Source: Patescibacteria group bacterium UBA1372 (GTDB taxonomy: Bacteria; Patescibacteriota; Microgenomatia; UBA12405). Taken from it: a stretch of DNA of 42,998 nucleotides. This document shows positions 1 through 9,400 of the stretch, piece after piece. The notes under the pieces are model-generated. The model did not search any database. It worked only from the letters and a program-made list of their open reading frames with translations, and was not told where the DNA came from. The position numbers and the translations under genes are program-made. How positions within the stretch are numbered: the first letter of the stretch is position 1; each line of letters opens with the position of its first letter. The stretch lies in NCBI GenBank assembly GCA_002306295.1, contig DBRI01000019.1, positions 1 through 42,998 of the forward strand, in the 5' to 3' direction.

Positions 1-452
1 ATTTCCATTTCAACTAAATCTAAAAATTCTGGATCTTCAACTAAATCTACTTTGTTTAAGAAAACTACTAATTTAGGAACGTTAACTTGATTAGCTAAAA
101 GAACGTGTTCTCTGGTTTGAGGCATAGGGCCATCTGGAGCTGAAACGACTAAAATTCCACCATCCATTTGAGCAGCACCAGTGATCATGTTTTTAACATA
201 ATCAGCATGTCCGGGACAGTCAATGTGAGCATAGTGCCTATTGTCTGTTTCATACTCGACGTGAGAAATAGCAATAGTAACGATTTTGCTGGCGTCTCTA
301 ACGGTACCACCTTTAGCAATATCTGCGTATGCTTTTGGATTTCCTTGAACTTTTGTAATTGCAGCTGTTAATGTAGTTTTGCCATGATCGACATGACCAA
401 TAGTACCTACGTTAACATGCGGTTTATTGCGAGCGAATTTGGTATCAGCCAT
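1..452 (-). CDS. tuf: Elongation factor Tu, N-terminal part (cut by window edge)
   Basis: EF-Tu carries aminoacyl-tRNA to the ribosome as a GTP complex. The 150 residues present cover most of the G domain: the P-loop GHVDHGKT, the effector region with GGTVRDASK, the G3 motif DCPGH and the G4 motif NKVD are all visible, so the identity is secure. The ATG at 452-450 is preceded by AAAGGAGA at good spacing, the only strong Shine-Dalgarno sequence I find in this window. The gene follows fusA after a 109-bp gap that contains its own promoter (503-530), so it can be transcribed separately from the str operon. The remaining two thirds lie outside the window. Confidence 0.97.
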   Translation of the reverse strand, partial: MADTKFARNKPHVNVGTIGHVDHGKTTLTAAITKVQGNPKAYADIAKGGTVRDASKIVTIAISHVEYETDNRHYAHIDCPGHADYVKNMITGAAQMDGGILVVSAPDGPMPQTREHVLLANQVNVPKLVVFLNKVDLVEDPEFLDLVEME

Positions 453-479
453 TTTGTTTCTCCTTTAATATTTAAATTT

Positions 480-492
480 CCCTTTTTAAGGG
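480..492 (-). other. Small hairpin at the start of the tuf leader
   Basis: CCCTT (480-484) and AAGGG (488-492) form a 5-bp stem with a 3-nt loop, a few nucleotides after the predicted tuf transcription start. It could be a 5' stabilising hairpin. A second short stem (538-542 with 546-550) lies right after the fusA stop. Both are short and may be chance. Confidence 0.25.
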
Positions 493-502
493 CAGTTTTT
501 AA

Positions 503-530
503 TTTATAAAATGCTTTATGATTTTATCAA
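503..530 (-). promoter_or_regulatory. Candidate sigma70-type promoter for tuf
   Basis: Reading the minus strand, TTGATA (530-525) and TATAAA (508-503) are separated by 16 bp, and the expected start point near 496 gives a leader of about 44 nt that ends in the AAAGGAGA ribosome binding site. The same region can fold as an AT stem (506-512 with 521-527), which is probably a by-product of the promoter sequence. Confidence 0.5.
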
Positions 531-561
531 CTTGAAGCTTGCTTTGCAAGGTTGAAATGAT

Positions 562-2676
562 CTATTTTTGACCATTTCCTCCAGTAAAGTTGCTAACAAT
601 TTGATCCTGAATAACCTGAGGAACCTGTTTGTAATATTTTGGTTCCATATAAAATGATCCCCTACCTTGGGTTAAACTTCTGATAACTGTAGCATAACCT
701 CTGACTGCTTCCAGAGGTATTTCAGCTTCAATAATGGAAAAACCCTTATCTTCCTTGGTGCTGTTGATTTGACCCCGTCGACTGCTAAGATCTCCGATAA
801 CGGTACCCATAAATTCGCTGGGGACGTTGACTTCCATGGCCATAACTGGCTCTAAGATAAGAGGTTTAGCTTTTTGAAAGGCATCTTTAATGGCGTAAGA
901 ACCAGCTAATTTGAAGGCCATTTCGGACGAATCTACATCATGATAGCTACCATCGTAGACAGTAACTTTGATATCAACAGCAGGGTAACCTGAAATAATT
1001 CCGTTTGACAGTGTCTCTTTGACACCTTTTTCAATGGCTGGAATAAAGTTGGCCGGGATAACACCACCTTTGATACCATTGACAAATTCGTAACCCTCTC
1101 CCCTATTTTTGGGTTCAACTTTAACTTTACAATGACCGTATTGTCCACGACCACCGCTTTGATGAATATATTTGCCTTCACCTTCAGAAGGAATAGATAT
1201 TGTTTCTTTATAAGCCACTTGAGGAGCACCAGTTTTAACGTTGACTCCAAATTCACGAGTCAGACGATCGACGATAATATCTAGATATAATTCTCCCATA
1301 CCGGCGATAATAGTTTGACCGGTTTCGTGATTGTAGCTAACTTTAAAAGTTGGATCTTCACTGGCAAGACGGCTTAAGGCGGTGCCCATTTTTTCCTGAT
1401 CATCTTTGCTAGCTGGTTCGATAGCTAAAGAAATGACTGGATCGGAGAATTGAATAGGTGATAAAGAGATTGGATTTGACCGATCGCATAGAGTATCCCC
1501 AGTACCTGATTCCTTAAGACCAATACAAGCAACAATTTCTCCGGCATAACCTTCATCAATAGGTTCTCTTTTGTCTGAGTGCATTAACAAAAGCCGTCCA
1601 ATTCTTTCTTCGGTCTGCTTGGTGGGATTGTAAACTTGGGAACCACTTTTAAGTGTTCCGGAATAAATACGAACGTAAGAAAGTGTACCAACGTGAGGAT
1701 CGGCCTGAACCTTGAAAAGAAGAGCTGATAAAGATTCCTGTTGGGTTAGGTTTCTAGTAATTTCTGCTTGAGTTTGAGGATCGAAACCAGAAACAGGTGG
1801 TAAATCAACCGGAGATGGAAGATAGTTGACAATGGCATCTAAGACCGGTTGGATACCTTTGTTTCTCCAAGCGCTACCACAATAAACCGGAAAAAGTTTT
1901 TTGGCTATAGTGGCTCTTCTTAAAACTGTTTTTAGTTCTTCAACCTCGATTGTTTCGTCGTTTAAAAATTTTGACATCAAGACTTCATCTTCCCCGGCAA
2001 TTGTTTCAACCATAATTGCCCTAGCTTTGTTTACCTTATCCTGGTAATCTGGACTTATTTCATTGACTGAAAATTCAATACCTTGATCATCCTTATCCCA
2101 AACTATCATTTTTTGGTTAAGAAGATCGACCACACCAACAAAGTCGTGTTCCTGACCTATAGGAATAACCATTGGGACAATAGGTGCCTGAAGTTTTTGA
2201 CGAATACTGTCAAGAGCCATTTGAAAATCAGCACCAATTTTATCCATTTTATTGACAAAAGCAATTCTGGGAACGCCATATTTGTCTGCCTGACGCCAAA
2301 CGGTTTCACTCTGGGCTTGAACTCCGGCGTTACCATCAAAAACCATAACAGCTCCATCTAAAACTCGCAGGGATCTTTCAACTTCGGCAGTAAAATCAAC
2401 GTGACCAGGAGTATCGATAACATTAAAACGATGATCTTTCCAAAAAGTGGTAATACAAGCTGATTGAATGGTTATACCCCTTTCTCTTTCCTGAATCATA
2501 GTATCAGTAATAGTGGTGCCTTCATCAATACTTCCCATCTTGTGAATTTTGCCTGTATAAAATAAGATTCTTTCAGTAGTAGTAGTTTTACCGGCGTCAA
2601 TATGGGCAATAATACCTATATTTCTGACTTTGTCGACAGGAAAATCACGCTTGGTTTTTTTAATAATGTCTGCCAT
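562..2676 (-). CDS. fusA: Elongation factor G
   Basis: EF-G is the GTPase that drives tRNA-mRNA translocation and, with RRF, ribosome recycling. The 704 residues match the usual full length. The P-loop AHIDAGKTTTTE, the switch region ERERGITI, the G3 motif DTPGH and the G4 motif NKMDK are present, followed by domains II to V. The ATG at 2676-2674 has no Shine-Dalgarno sequence; the upstream bases are only A and T with few exceptions. It is the first gene after an interruption of the str operon and therefore needs its own promoter. A terminator-like hairpin (2703-2723) lies in its leader. TAG stop at 562-564. Confidence 0.97.
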   Translation of the reverse strand: MADIIKKTKRDFPVDKVRNIGIIAHIDAGKTTTTERILFYTGKIHKMGSIDEGTTITDTMIQERERGITIQSACITTFWKDHRFNVIDTPGHVDFTAEVERSLRVLDGAVMVFDGNAGVQAQSETVWRQADKYGVPRIAFVNKMDKIGADFQMALDSIRQKLQAPIVPMVIPIGQEHDFVGVVDLLNQKMIVWDKDDQGIEFSVNEISPDYQDKVNKARAIMVETIAGEDEVLMSKFLNDETIEVEELKTVLRRATIAKKLFPVYCGSAWRNKGIQPVLDAIVNYLPSPVDLPPVSGFDPQTQAEITRNLTQQESLSALLFKVQADPHVGTLSYVRIYSGTLKSGSQVYNPTKQTEERIGRLLLMHSDKREPIDEGYAGEIVACIGLKESGTGDTLCDRSNPISLSPIQFSDPVISLAIEPASKDDQEKMGTALSRLASEDPTFKVSYNHETGQTIIAGMGELYLDIIVDRLTREFGVNVKTGAPQVAYKETISIPSEGEGKYIHQSGGRGQYGHCKVKVEPKNRGEGYEFVNGIKGGVIPANFIPAIEKGVKETLSNGIISGYPAVDIKVTVYDGSYHDVDSSEMAFKLAGSYAIKDAFQKAKPLILEPVMAMEVNVPSEFMGTVIGDLSSRRGQINSTKEDKGFSIIEAEIPLEAVRGYATVIRSLTQGRGSFYMEPKYYKQVPQVIQDQIVSNFTGGNGQK

Positions 2677-2702
2677 TTATTTTATTTTTATTGTTATTTT
2701 GT

Positions 2703-2723
2703 AAAAAAAATCCCCACAGGGAT
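2703..2723 (-). terminator. Terminator-like hairpin in the fusA leader (attenuator or read-through stop)
   Basis: On the minus strand ATCCC (2723-2719), a 4-nt loop and GGGAT (2714-2710) are followed by a run of T (2709-2703). This is the layout of an intrinsic terminator, although the stem has only 5 bp. It points toward fusA, 27 bp before the ATG, and leaves no room for a promoter between hairpin and gene. It may therefore be an attenuator, or a stop for antisense read-through from the LytR_C gene. Confidence 0.4.
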
Positions 2724-2763
2724 AAGAAACAGTGTTTATGATAACATAAATATGTTCTGTTTT

Positions 2764-2771
2764 ACTATAAC
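2764..2771. promoter_or_regulatory. Overlapping divergent -10 elements for fusA and the FAD oxidoreductase
   Basis: The plus strand reads TATAAC at 2766-2771, 8 nt before the ATG at 2780. The minus strand reads TATAGT at 2769-2764, which would start a fusA leader of about 80 nt. The two hexamers share four bases. I see no convincing -35 box for either. Confidence 0.3.
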
Positions 2772-2779
2772 TTGAATAT

Positions 2780-4057
2780 ATGAAAAATGTAATTATAGGT
2801 GGTGGAATTTCGGGAATGCTAACGGGGTATGAACTGGTAAAAAAAGGGGAAGAAGTGTTAATACTGGAAAAAGAAGAAATTTTGGGGGGATTGTTGGCGA
2901 CTGACACTATAAGTCAAATACCAATTGAAAGGTTTTATCATCATATATTCAAAACTGATAAAAAGGCAGTTAAGTTAATAAAAGATTTAGGATTAATTGA
3001 TAAATTGAAGTGGTTTGATTCGAGTATGTCTATATATTTTGACGATAAGTTTTATCCTTTTAGAAAACCAATTGATTTAGTCAAATTTAAACCAATAAGC
3101 CTATTGGATAGAGTGAGAACGGGGTTAATAACATTGTATTTACAAAAAAATAGAAATGGAGAAAAATTGTCTAATATTCCGGCTTATTTGTGGATAAAAA
3201 AGTATGGAGGCAAACAAGCTTATGAAGTAATTTGGAAACCTCTTTTGGTGTCTAAGTTTGGTAAGTATTACAAACAAGTTTCCATGACTTGGCTATGGGG
3301 AAGAATTTATCTAAGGGCTAGTTCGACGGAAGGCCAAGAAGAAAAATTGGGTTATTTAACCGGTAGTTTCGGCAGTATTTTAGAAAGACTGACTGATAAA
3401 ATAAAACAAAAAGGTGGAATTATCAAGACGGATGTAAAGGTATCTAAAATTTCAAGAAAAAGATCCGGCCTGGAGATTAGATATAATGACAAAATTGTGG
3501 GAACAGACAGAGTAATTATATGTACAAGCAATGACCAGATGGCTAAAATGATTGAAAAATTAGGAAATAAAAAAATTCAGAAAAAACTTAATCAAGTTAA
3601 TTATATTGGAGCAATAAATCTTTTATTTTCAACTAAACAAAACTTAGTGGATTATTATTGGAATAATATAAATGATATGAAATCCCCTTTTGTGGCATTG
3701 GTGAAACACAGCCAATTAGTAGGTAAATACAATGGTAATCATATTTATTATTTGGGAGCTTATGTGTCTGAAGAAGATGTATTGTTTTCAAAAAGTAACC
3801 AGCAAATCAAGCAGATCTTTTTTGATTATTTAAAAAAGATTTGTCCAAAATTTAATCAAAAAGAAGTCAAAGAGGTAAAAATTTTTAAATCAAGCAGAGC
3901 TCAACAAATAACCGATACTAACTATAGTCAAAAAATTATGGATATAAAAACAGGAATTGAAAATGTTTATTTTCTTAATTTTTCACAAATATATCCCTGG
4001 GACAGGGGTCTGAACTGGGCAATAGATAAAGTCGATGAACTGATGGAATTACTCTAG
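2780..4057 (+). CDS. FAD-dependent oxidoreductase, amine-oxidase/UDP-galactopyranose-mutase-like
   Basis: The protein opens with a Rossmann FAD-binding motif (IIGGGISGMLTGYELVKKG, residues 5-23) and the following glutamate-rich strand ending in EILGG, typical of the amine oxidase/protoporphyrinogen oxidase/phytoene desaturase superfamily. The C-terminal SQIYPWDRG segment resembles the flavin-contact end of NAD(P)/FAD proteins that often sit in cell-envelope glycan clusters. 425 aa is normal for such enzymes; the substrate cannot be read from sequence. It lies alone on the plus strand, splitting the str operon. Its stop overlaps the convergent LytR_C gene by 9 bp. The start ATG is only 8 nt behind a -10-like hexamer, so the mRNA may be nearly leaderless. 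Confidence 0.75.
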   Translation: MKNVIIGGGISGMLTGYELVKKGEEVLILEKEEILGGLLATDTISQIPIERFYHHIFKTDKKAVKLIKDLGLIDKLKWFDSSMSIYFDDKFYPFRKPIDLVKFKPISLLDRVRTGLITLYLQKNRNGEKLSNIPAYLWIKKYGGKQAYEVIWKPLLVSKFGKYYKQVSMTWLWGRIYLRASSTEGQEEKLGYLTGSFGSILERLTDKIKQKGGIIKTDVKVSKISRKRSGLEIRYNDKIVGTDRVIICTSNDQMAKMIEKLGNKKIQKKLNQVNYIGAINLLFSTKQNLVDYYWNNINDMKSPFVALVKHSQLVGKYNGNHIYYLGAYVSEEDVLFSKSNQQIKQIFFDYLKKICPKFNQKEVKEVKIFKSSRAQQITDTNYSQKIMDIKTGIENVYFLNFSQIYPWDRGLNWAIDKVDELMELL

Positions 4058-5467
4058 TGTTTCTTCTTCGGTGGGTGTGGCAGTCGGGCTAACACTAGCA
4101 GGTGCGGATTGGGATAAATCTTCTCCTATTAGAATGACTATATCGTAAGTATCAGTATCCTCTAAAATGGCTTCATAAAGAGCGTCGGCAAAACCTGGTA
4201 AATTTTGTTTCATAAAGTCAGGAACTGAAACAAGATCGGCTTTGTAGCGGATAACATTTCGGGATAACGACTCTGAGCTATTGCCAACTGCAATATCGGT
4301 AAAATCAAGTGAAGTTAGGCTGGTTTTGATGGTGGCGGCCTGACCATTGACTTCCGTGGCATTGAGAACCCGAATTTTAAGATCTTTATCTAATTCAGCA
4401 GCGGGACTTGGGGTGGGGATATCGGTGGGTTCTACAACAGGGCTAATATCTTGAGATTGAGGATTATCTCCCGAAGGAGAGACCACGTCACTTTTGGGTT
4501 TGTTGAATATGGCCCAAAGGATTCCAGAAACAACTAGTAGCGAAATAATAAAAACTATAAAAATCAAAATTGGATTCTTGGCTTTTTTTTCTTCTATCAT
4601 TTTGACTGGTTTAGCTGAAACGTTTTCTAATTGAGGTATCTTTATTATATCAGTACTTTTTTGAATTTGGCTATATAGGTCTTTATTGAAGAAAGAAATT
4701 ACAGGTAAAGGAAAATTGGAAGATTGAGTAAACTTGCTACTAATTTTTGATTCATCAAATGGATTTTTTTCTATTTTATCACTAATTTTTAATTCAACTG
4801 TAAAATCAGAGGGGAGAAATAGTTTTTGACAGATTTGATCGAAATAAAGTTCTGAATAATTTATTTTCTTTTTTATATCAAGTGAGACTCCTTTGATAAT
4901 ATCAGTTAAATAAATCTTGGTACCTTGGGATAAAATAAATAAATATTGGGGAGTGTCGAGAGGGTAAATAATTGAATATGTATCTTGATAAAATTGACTG
5001 ACTGTATTGGTAATTAAAGAAGATAATACTTGATAATCGGTAATTTTTAGACCAAGTCTGGTTAGATTGTTTTTTAAAATATCGATTTTTTTACCATCAA
5101 CTAAATTTACCCGGATAATTGTTTTGTTTTTATTTTGTTCGAGTTTGTAGGATAAAAGATTTTTATCTATTTCAAAATCTACACTACCTGACATCATGGC
5201 CGAAATTTCATCTTTGTTGATATTTTCAATGGAAGATTCGTAGATAAAAGATCGGGTAACAACCACATCATCACCAAGGATCCAAAAAACGTTTTTGACA
5301 GATAATGGTTTAAAAAAAGAGTGAAGGGATTTGATATCTGAATCAATTAGTGGTTGCCATAAATCGAATTCAAAAACAAAATGATTGTTTTCTTTTCGAT
5401 TTATAAAAATTTCAAGGGAATGATTTTTGGGCCAAACAACTAGGTCGGATTTACGGAAAAGTGACAT
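4049..5467 (-). CDS. Single-pass membrane protein with LytR C-terminal domain and possible ASKHA-like cytosolic domain
   Basis: 472 aa in three parts. Residues 1-270 are soluble and have the strand pattern of a degenerate PilM/GspL-like actin fold (weak, by eye). Residues about 297-321 are one membrane helix. After a Pro/Ser/Thr-rich linker, residues about 361-460 match the LytR_C (LytR/CpsA/Psr C-terminal) domain, starting KIRVLNATEVNG and containing the hydrophobic VILIG strand near its end; this domain is expected outside the membrane. No catalytic LCP domain is present. It sits 27 bp behind rpsG and so may be co-transcribed with ribosomal genes, which is odd for an envelope protein. The family role in CPR bacteria is unknown to me. 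Confidence 0.65.
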   Translation of the reverse strand: MSLFRKSDLVVWPKNHSLEIFINRKENNHFVFEFDLWQPLIDSDIKSLHSFFKPLSVKNVFWILGDDVVVTRSFIYESSIENINKDEISAMMSGSVDFEIDKNLLSYKLEQNKNKTIIRVNLVDGKKIDILKNNLTRLGLKITDYQVLSSLITNTVSQFYQDTYSIIYPLDTPQYLFILSQGTKIYLTDIIKGVSLDIKKKINYSELYFDQICQKLFLPSDFTVELKISDKIEKNPFDESKISSKFTQSSNFPLPVISFFNKDLYSQIQKSTDIIKIPQLENVSAKPVKMIEEKKAKNPILIFIVFIISLLVVSGILWAIFNKPKSDVVSPSGDNPQSQDISPVVEPTDIPTPSPAAELDKDLKIRVLNATEVNGQAATIKTSLTSLDFTDIAVGNSSESLSRNVIRYKADLVSVPDFMKQNLPGFADALYEAILEDTDTYDIVILIGEDLSQSAPASVSPTATPTEEETLE

Positions 5468-5494
5468 ATGTAATATTAGTATGAACTAAAATGA

Positions 5495-5977
5495 TTACCA
5501 GCGCAAGTGTGAGAAAGCTTTGTTGGCTTCTGCCATTTTTTCTACATCCTGTCTTTTCTTAAAAGCTTCCCCTTGTTGATTTAGAGAATCTTCAAGTTCA
5601 GCAACTAGCTTTTGATAAAAGAGATGATACTGTTTGTTTGGTCTTTTTCTGGCGGCTGTGACTAGCCACCTTAAAGCTAAAGATAGTTGTCTGTTGCCCC
5701 TGACAGGAGTAGGGACTTGATAAACAGCCCCGCCTATTCTTCTAGGACGAACTTCAACTTTAGGTTTTATATTATCAATGGCCTGTTCTAAAATAGAAAC
5801 AGGGTCATCAGTTTTTTTAGTTTTTTTGAATGTTTCAAGAACATTTTGTATTTGGTGAGTGGCCACACTTTTTTTACCATCTTTCATAATATAATTGATT
5901 AGTTTACTAACCAATTGACTATTGTAAAGATAGTCGGGGGTAATGGGTCTTTTTCCTGGTTTATTTTTTCTGGACAT
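5495..5977 (-). CDS. rpsG: 30S ribosomal protein S7
   Basis: S7 nucleates assembly of the 30S head and contacts the 3' domain of 16S rRNA. The protein shows the conserved start with KRPITPDYLYNS, the KDGKKSVA segment, the PRRIGGAVYQVP motif and the RWLV(T)AARKR segment. I choose the ATG at 5977, which gives 160 aa and matches other S7 proteins. An upstream in-frame ATG at 6055 would add 26 residues that are just rpsL read in another frame. The chosen start lies 1 bp after the rpsL stop, so translational coupling is likely. Confidence 0.95.
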   Translation of the reverse strand: MSRKNKPGKRPITPDYLYNSQLVSKLINYIMKDGKKSVATHQIQNVLETFKKTKKTDDPVSILEQAIDNIKPKVEVRPRRIGGAVYQVPTPVRGNRQLSLALRWLVTAARKRPNKQYHLFYQKLVAELEDSLNQQGEAFKKRQDVEKMAEANKAFSHLRW

Positions 5978-5978
5978 A

Positions 5979-6401
5979 TTATTTTGCGGCTGGGGCTGAC
6001 TTTTTAACACCATAGCGGCTTCGGGATTGTTTGCGTCCGGCGACTCCTGATGCATCGTACCAGCCTCTAATCAAACGGTATCGGATACCTGGTAAATCCC
6101 TAACACGACCACCCCTGACCGCTACAATAGCGTGTTCGGTAATATTGTGACCAATTCCTGGTATGTAGGCGGTAACTGAAGTTCGGTTGGATAGTTTGAC
6201 TTTAGCTACTTTTCTTAAAGCTGAGTGTGGCTTTTTAGGAGTCATAGTTTTTACCACAGTGACAACTCCTTTTTTTTGAGGATTGGTGGTAGGCCTACTA
6301 GTATTTTTGATACTATTGTAACTATTTCTTAAAGCTTTAGCTTTAACTTTTTTAGGTTTACTAGGTCGACCCTTTTTAACTAATTGATTGTAGGTTGGCA
6401 T
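5979..6401 (-). CDS. rpsL: 30S ribosomal protein S12
   Basis: S12 lies at the decoding centre. The motifs [10 protein letters not shown] (residues 55-64) and GGRVRDLPG (97-105) are those that contact 16S rRNA near the A site. At 140 aa it carries about 13 extra N-terminal residues relative to the E. coli protein, as in many Gram-positive S12 proteins. Lys56 corresponds to E. coli Lys43 and is kept, whereas Arg101 stands at the place of Lys88. In E. coli and mycobacteria Lys88Arg is a known streptomycin-resistance change. Asp102, the residue methylthiolated by RimO in E. coli, is present. It lies 3 bp after rpoC. Confidence 0.96.
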   Translation of the reverse strand: MPTYNQLVKKGRPSKPKKVKAKALRNSYNSIKNTSRPTTNPQKKGVVTVVKTMTPKKPHSALRKVAKVKLSNRTSVTAYIPGIGHNITEHAIVAVRGGRVRDLPGIRYRLIRGWYDASGVAGRKQSRSRYGVKKSAPAAK

Positions 6402-6404
6402 AAA

Positions 6405-9400
6405 TTATTTGAATAAATTTAGTGGATCACCGACTGGGATCAGCCTGCCGATAATAACATTTTCCTTTAAACCTATCAAGTGATCTACCTGTCCTAATAT
6501 AGATGATTCGGTTAAGACATTGGTAGTTTGTTGGAATGAGGCTGACGACAACCATGAATCTGTGGTTAAAGCTGATTTGATAAGACCCAGAAGTACTTTT
6601 TTACCTTTGGCTACTCTACCCTTTTCGGCTCTAACTTTGTCGTTTTCAGATTTAAAGACAGCCCTGGTGACATATTGTCCATAGAGGAAACCAGTGTCTC
6701 CAGGATAATTGATTTTGATCTTATCACTCATTTCTTTGATAATAATTTCAAAATGCTTGTCGTGAACACTAATACCCTGAGATTCATAGACAAATTGAAC
6801 ACTATCGAGAAGATATCGTCTGGCGGCATCAAGACCACGAACTGACAAAATTTCTTCAACATCTAGACTACCGCTACATAGTGGACTACCTTTACCAACA
6901 AGATCACCGTTTTCGACTTTTAGGACGATATTGCTAGGTAAGAGATAGTTAATAATCTTTTCCTGATTGGCATCGTCTTTACCAACAAGTTTGATTTTAT
7001 ATCCCTCATCAGTCTCAGATACATGGACTTTTCCACTAATTTCAGCTAAAGGTGAAGGAAGTTTGGGTGTCCTTATTTCCAATAGCTCCTGGACGCGGGG
7101 CAAACCTTGGGTAACGTCGACACCGACAACACCACCAGTATGTTTGGTACGAAGTGTTAGCTGAGTACCTGGTTCACCAACTGATTGAGCGGCGATAATA
7201 CCTACTGGAGTACCAATGTCAACCAATTTTCGATTGGACAGATCCCAACCATAACATTTTTGACAGATTCCGTTTAAAGATTGACAGTATAAGGGTGATC
7301 TGACATCAACTGATTCAACGGAACTAGATTCAATAGTTTCTACCAGTAGATCGTCGATCATTTGATCTTTCTTGGCAATTAATTTTTTAGTGACTGGATC
7401 AACAACATCATTGACTAAAAATCTTCCTAAAATCCTTTTGGCAAAATATCTTTCTCGATCTTTGTCTTTTTTGCTGACAGTCAAAAAATCGCTGGTACCA
7501 CAATCATGTTCTCTAATTATAGAAGAGTGGGTGGCATCGGCTAAACGTCGGGTTAAATAACCTGCATCAGCGGTTTTTAAGGCAGTGTCAGCTAAACCTT
7601 TTCTGGTACCTCTGGCTCCAGTAACATATTCAAAAACAGAAAGACCTTCTCTAAAGTTTGATTTGGTTGGAAGAGCAACAATTCTACCCATAGGATCGAC
7701 CATAAGACCTCTCATACCAGATAACTGTTTGATTTGATCTTTACTAGCTCTTTTGATGCCTGCGCCTGAGACGATTTTTATGGGGGAATCTGAATCAAGA
7801 GTTTCCCATGTTTTTTCAGCAATTGCTTCGGTTACTTCCATCCAAATACCTTGGGAAAGTCGATCTTTTTCCATGGAAGTAATCAGACCCATTCTAAAGT
7901 TGTTGTTGATTTCAGCAACTTTTTTCTCAGCCTCAGTAATTAACTTACCTTTACCTTGTAGAAGACCACAATCAACGGTTGATAAAGTTAAACCAGACAG
8001 AGTAAAGCCAAAAAATCCAATTTCTTTAAGTGAATCGATTAAAGTAACAGTTCTAATTCTGCCGGCTTCTTTTAAGGACTGAACAATAATTGATCTTAAT
8101 TCTTTTCCGGAAATCGGGGTGTTTATATATTCAAAACAATCGGGTAAGATTCGATTAAAAAGAATTCTGCCGTAGCTGGTTTTAATAATTCCGATTTTTG
8201 GCATTCTGACAGCTACCAGTTGTCTAAGTTCAATTGATCTATTTTGATATGCCAGTTCTAACTCGTCAACACTTGAGAAAATTGAAACATCTTTTAAGGA
8301 TTTATCTGATTCTTTTTTGATATCGGCACTATTGACTGAGGTAATGTAATAACAACCAACTGCCATTTCATTACTGGGAACAGTAACTGGACTGCTGTCG
8401 GAGGGTTTAAGTAAATTTCTGCTACTTAGCATTAATTTTTTAGCTTCACGTTGAGAGTTTTTAGATAAAGGCAAATGAACGCCCATTTGATCGCCGTCAA
8501 AATCAGCATTAAAACCGGCACAGACGCAAGGATGAAGCTTGATAGCTAAACTATCGGTTAGAACTGGTTTAAAGGCTTGTATGGATAGCTTATGAAGAGT
8601 GGGAGCTCTGTTTAGTAAGACGTATTTATTTTTAGTTACTTTTTCAAGAATATCGTAAACCTCTTCGGCTTTTTTATCGATTAGATTTTTGGCACTTCTG
8701 ATGTTTGGGGCTAATCCAAGAGTAATCAATTGTCTTAAAATGAAAGGTTTGAAAATTTCCATAGCCATCTCTCTGGGGAGACCGACTTCATTTAATTTTA
8801 GTTCAGGTCCGACGACTATAACTGATCTTCCCGAATAATCAACTCTTTTACCTAGTAAATTTCTTCTAAATCTACCTTTTTTACCTCTTAAAAGATCTGA
8901 TAACGATCTGGGGATTCTTTTTGACTGTTGGCGTCTTTTTCGACTGGCTTTTTGGGAATCAATTAAGGAATCGACTGCTTCCTGAAGCATTCTTTTTTCA
9001 TTTCTCAAAATAATTTCAGGAGCGCCAAGTCTAATTAACTTTTTTAGACGGTTGTTTCTGTTAATAAGACGCCTGTATAGATCATTTAAATCAGAAGTGG
9101 CAAAACGGCCGCCGGTTAACTGAACCATAGGTCTTAAATCTGGTGGAATGACAGGAATTTTAGTTAAAACCATCCAAGCAGGATCGGTTTCACTTTCGAG
9201 CATACCTTTAATTATTCTAATTTTTTGCAAAATTTTGTTTTTCTTAATTTTGCTGGTGGTTTTTTTGAGTTCTTTTTTGAGATTTTTTAGGGTAGATTTT
9301 AGATCCATTTTGCCTAAGACATCCAAAATGGCCTCTGCCCCCATACCAACAGTAAAGAAAATATCAGCATTAAATTCTGATAGGTAAAAATATTCTTCGT

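Noticed and set aside
506..527. An AT-only hairpin between fusA and tuf as a terminator.
   Set aside because: It has no GC in the stem and coincides with the tuf -35 and -10 boxes, so it is most likely incidental.
5495..6055. A 186-aa S7 with a 26-residue N-terminal extension from the first in-frame ATG.
   Set aside because: The extension lies inside rpsL and has no S7 similarity. The ATG at 5977 fits the family and the 1-bp spacing.
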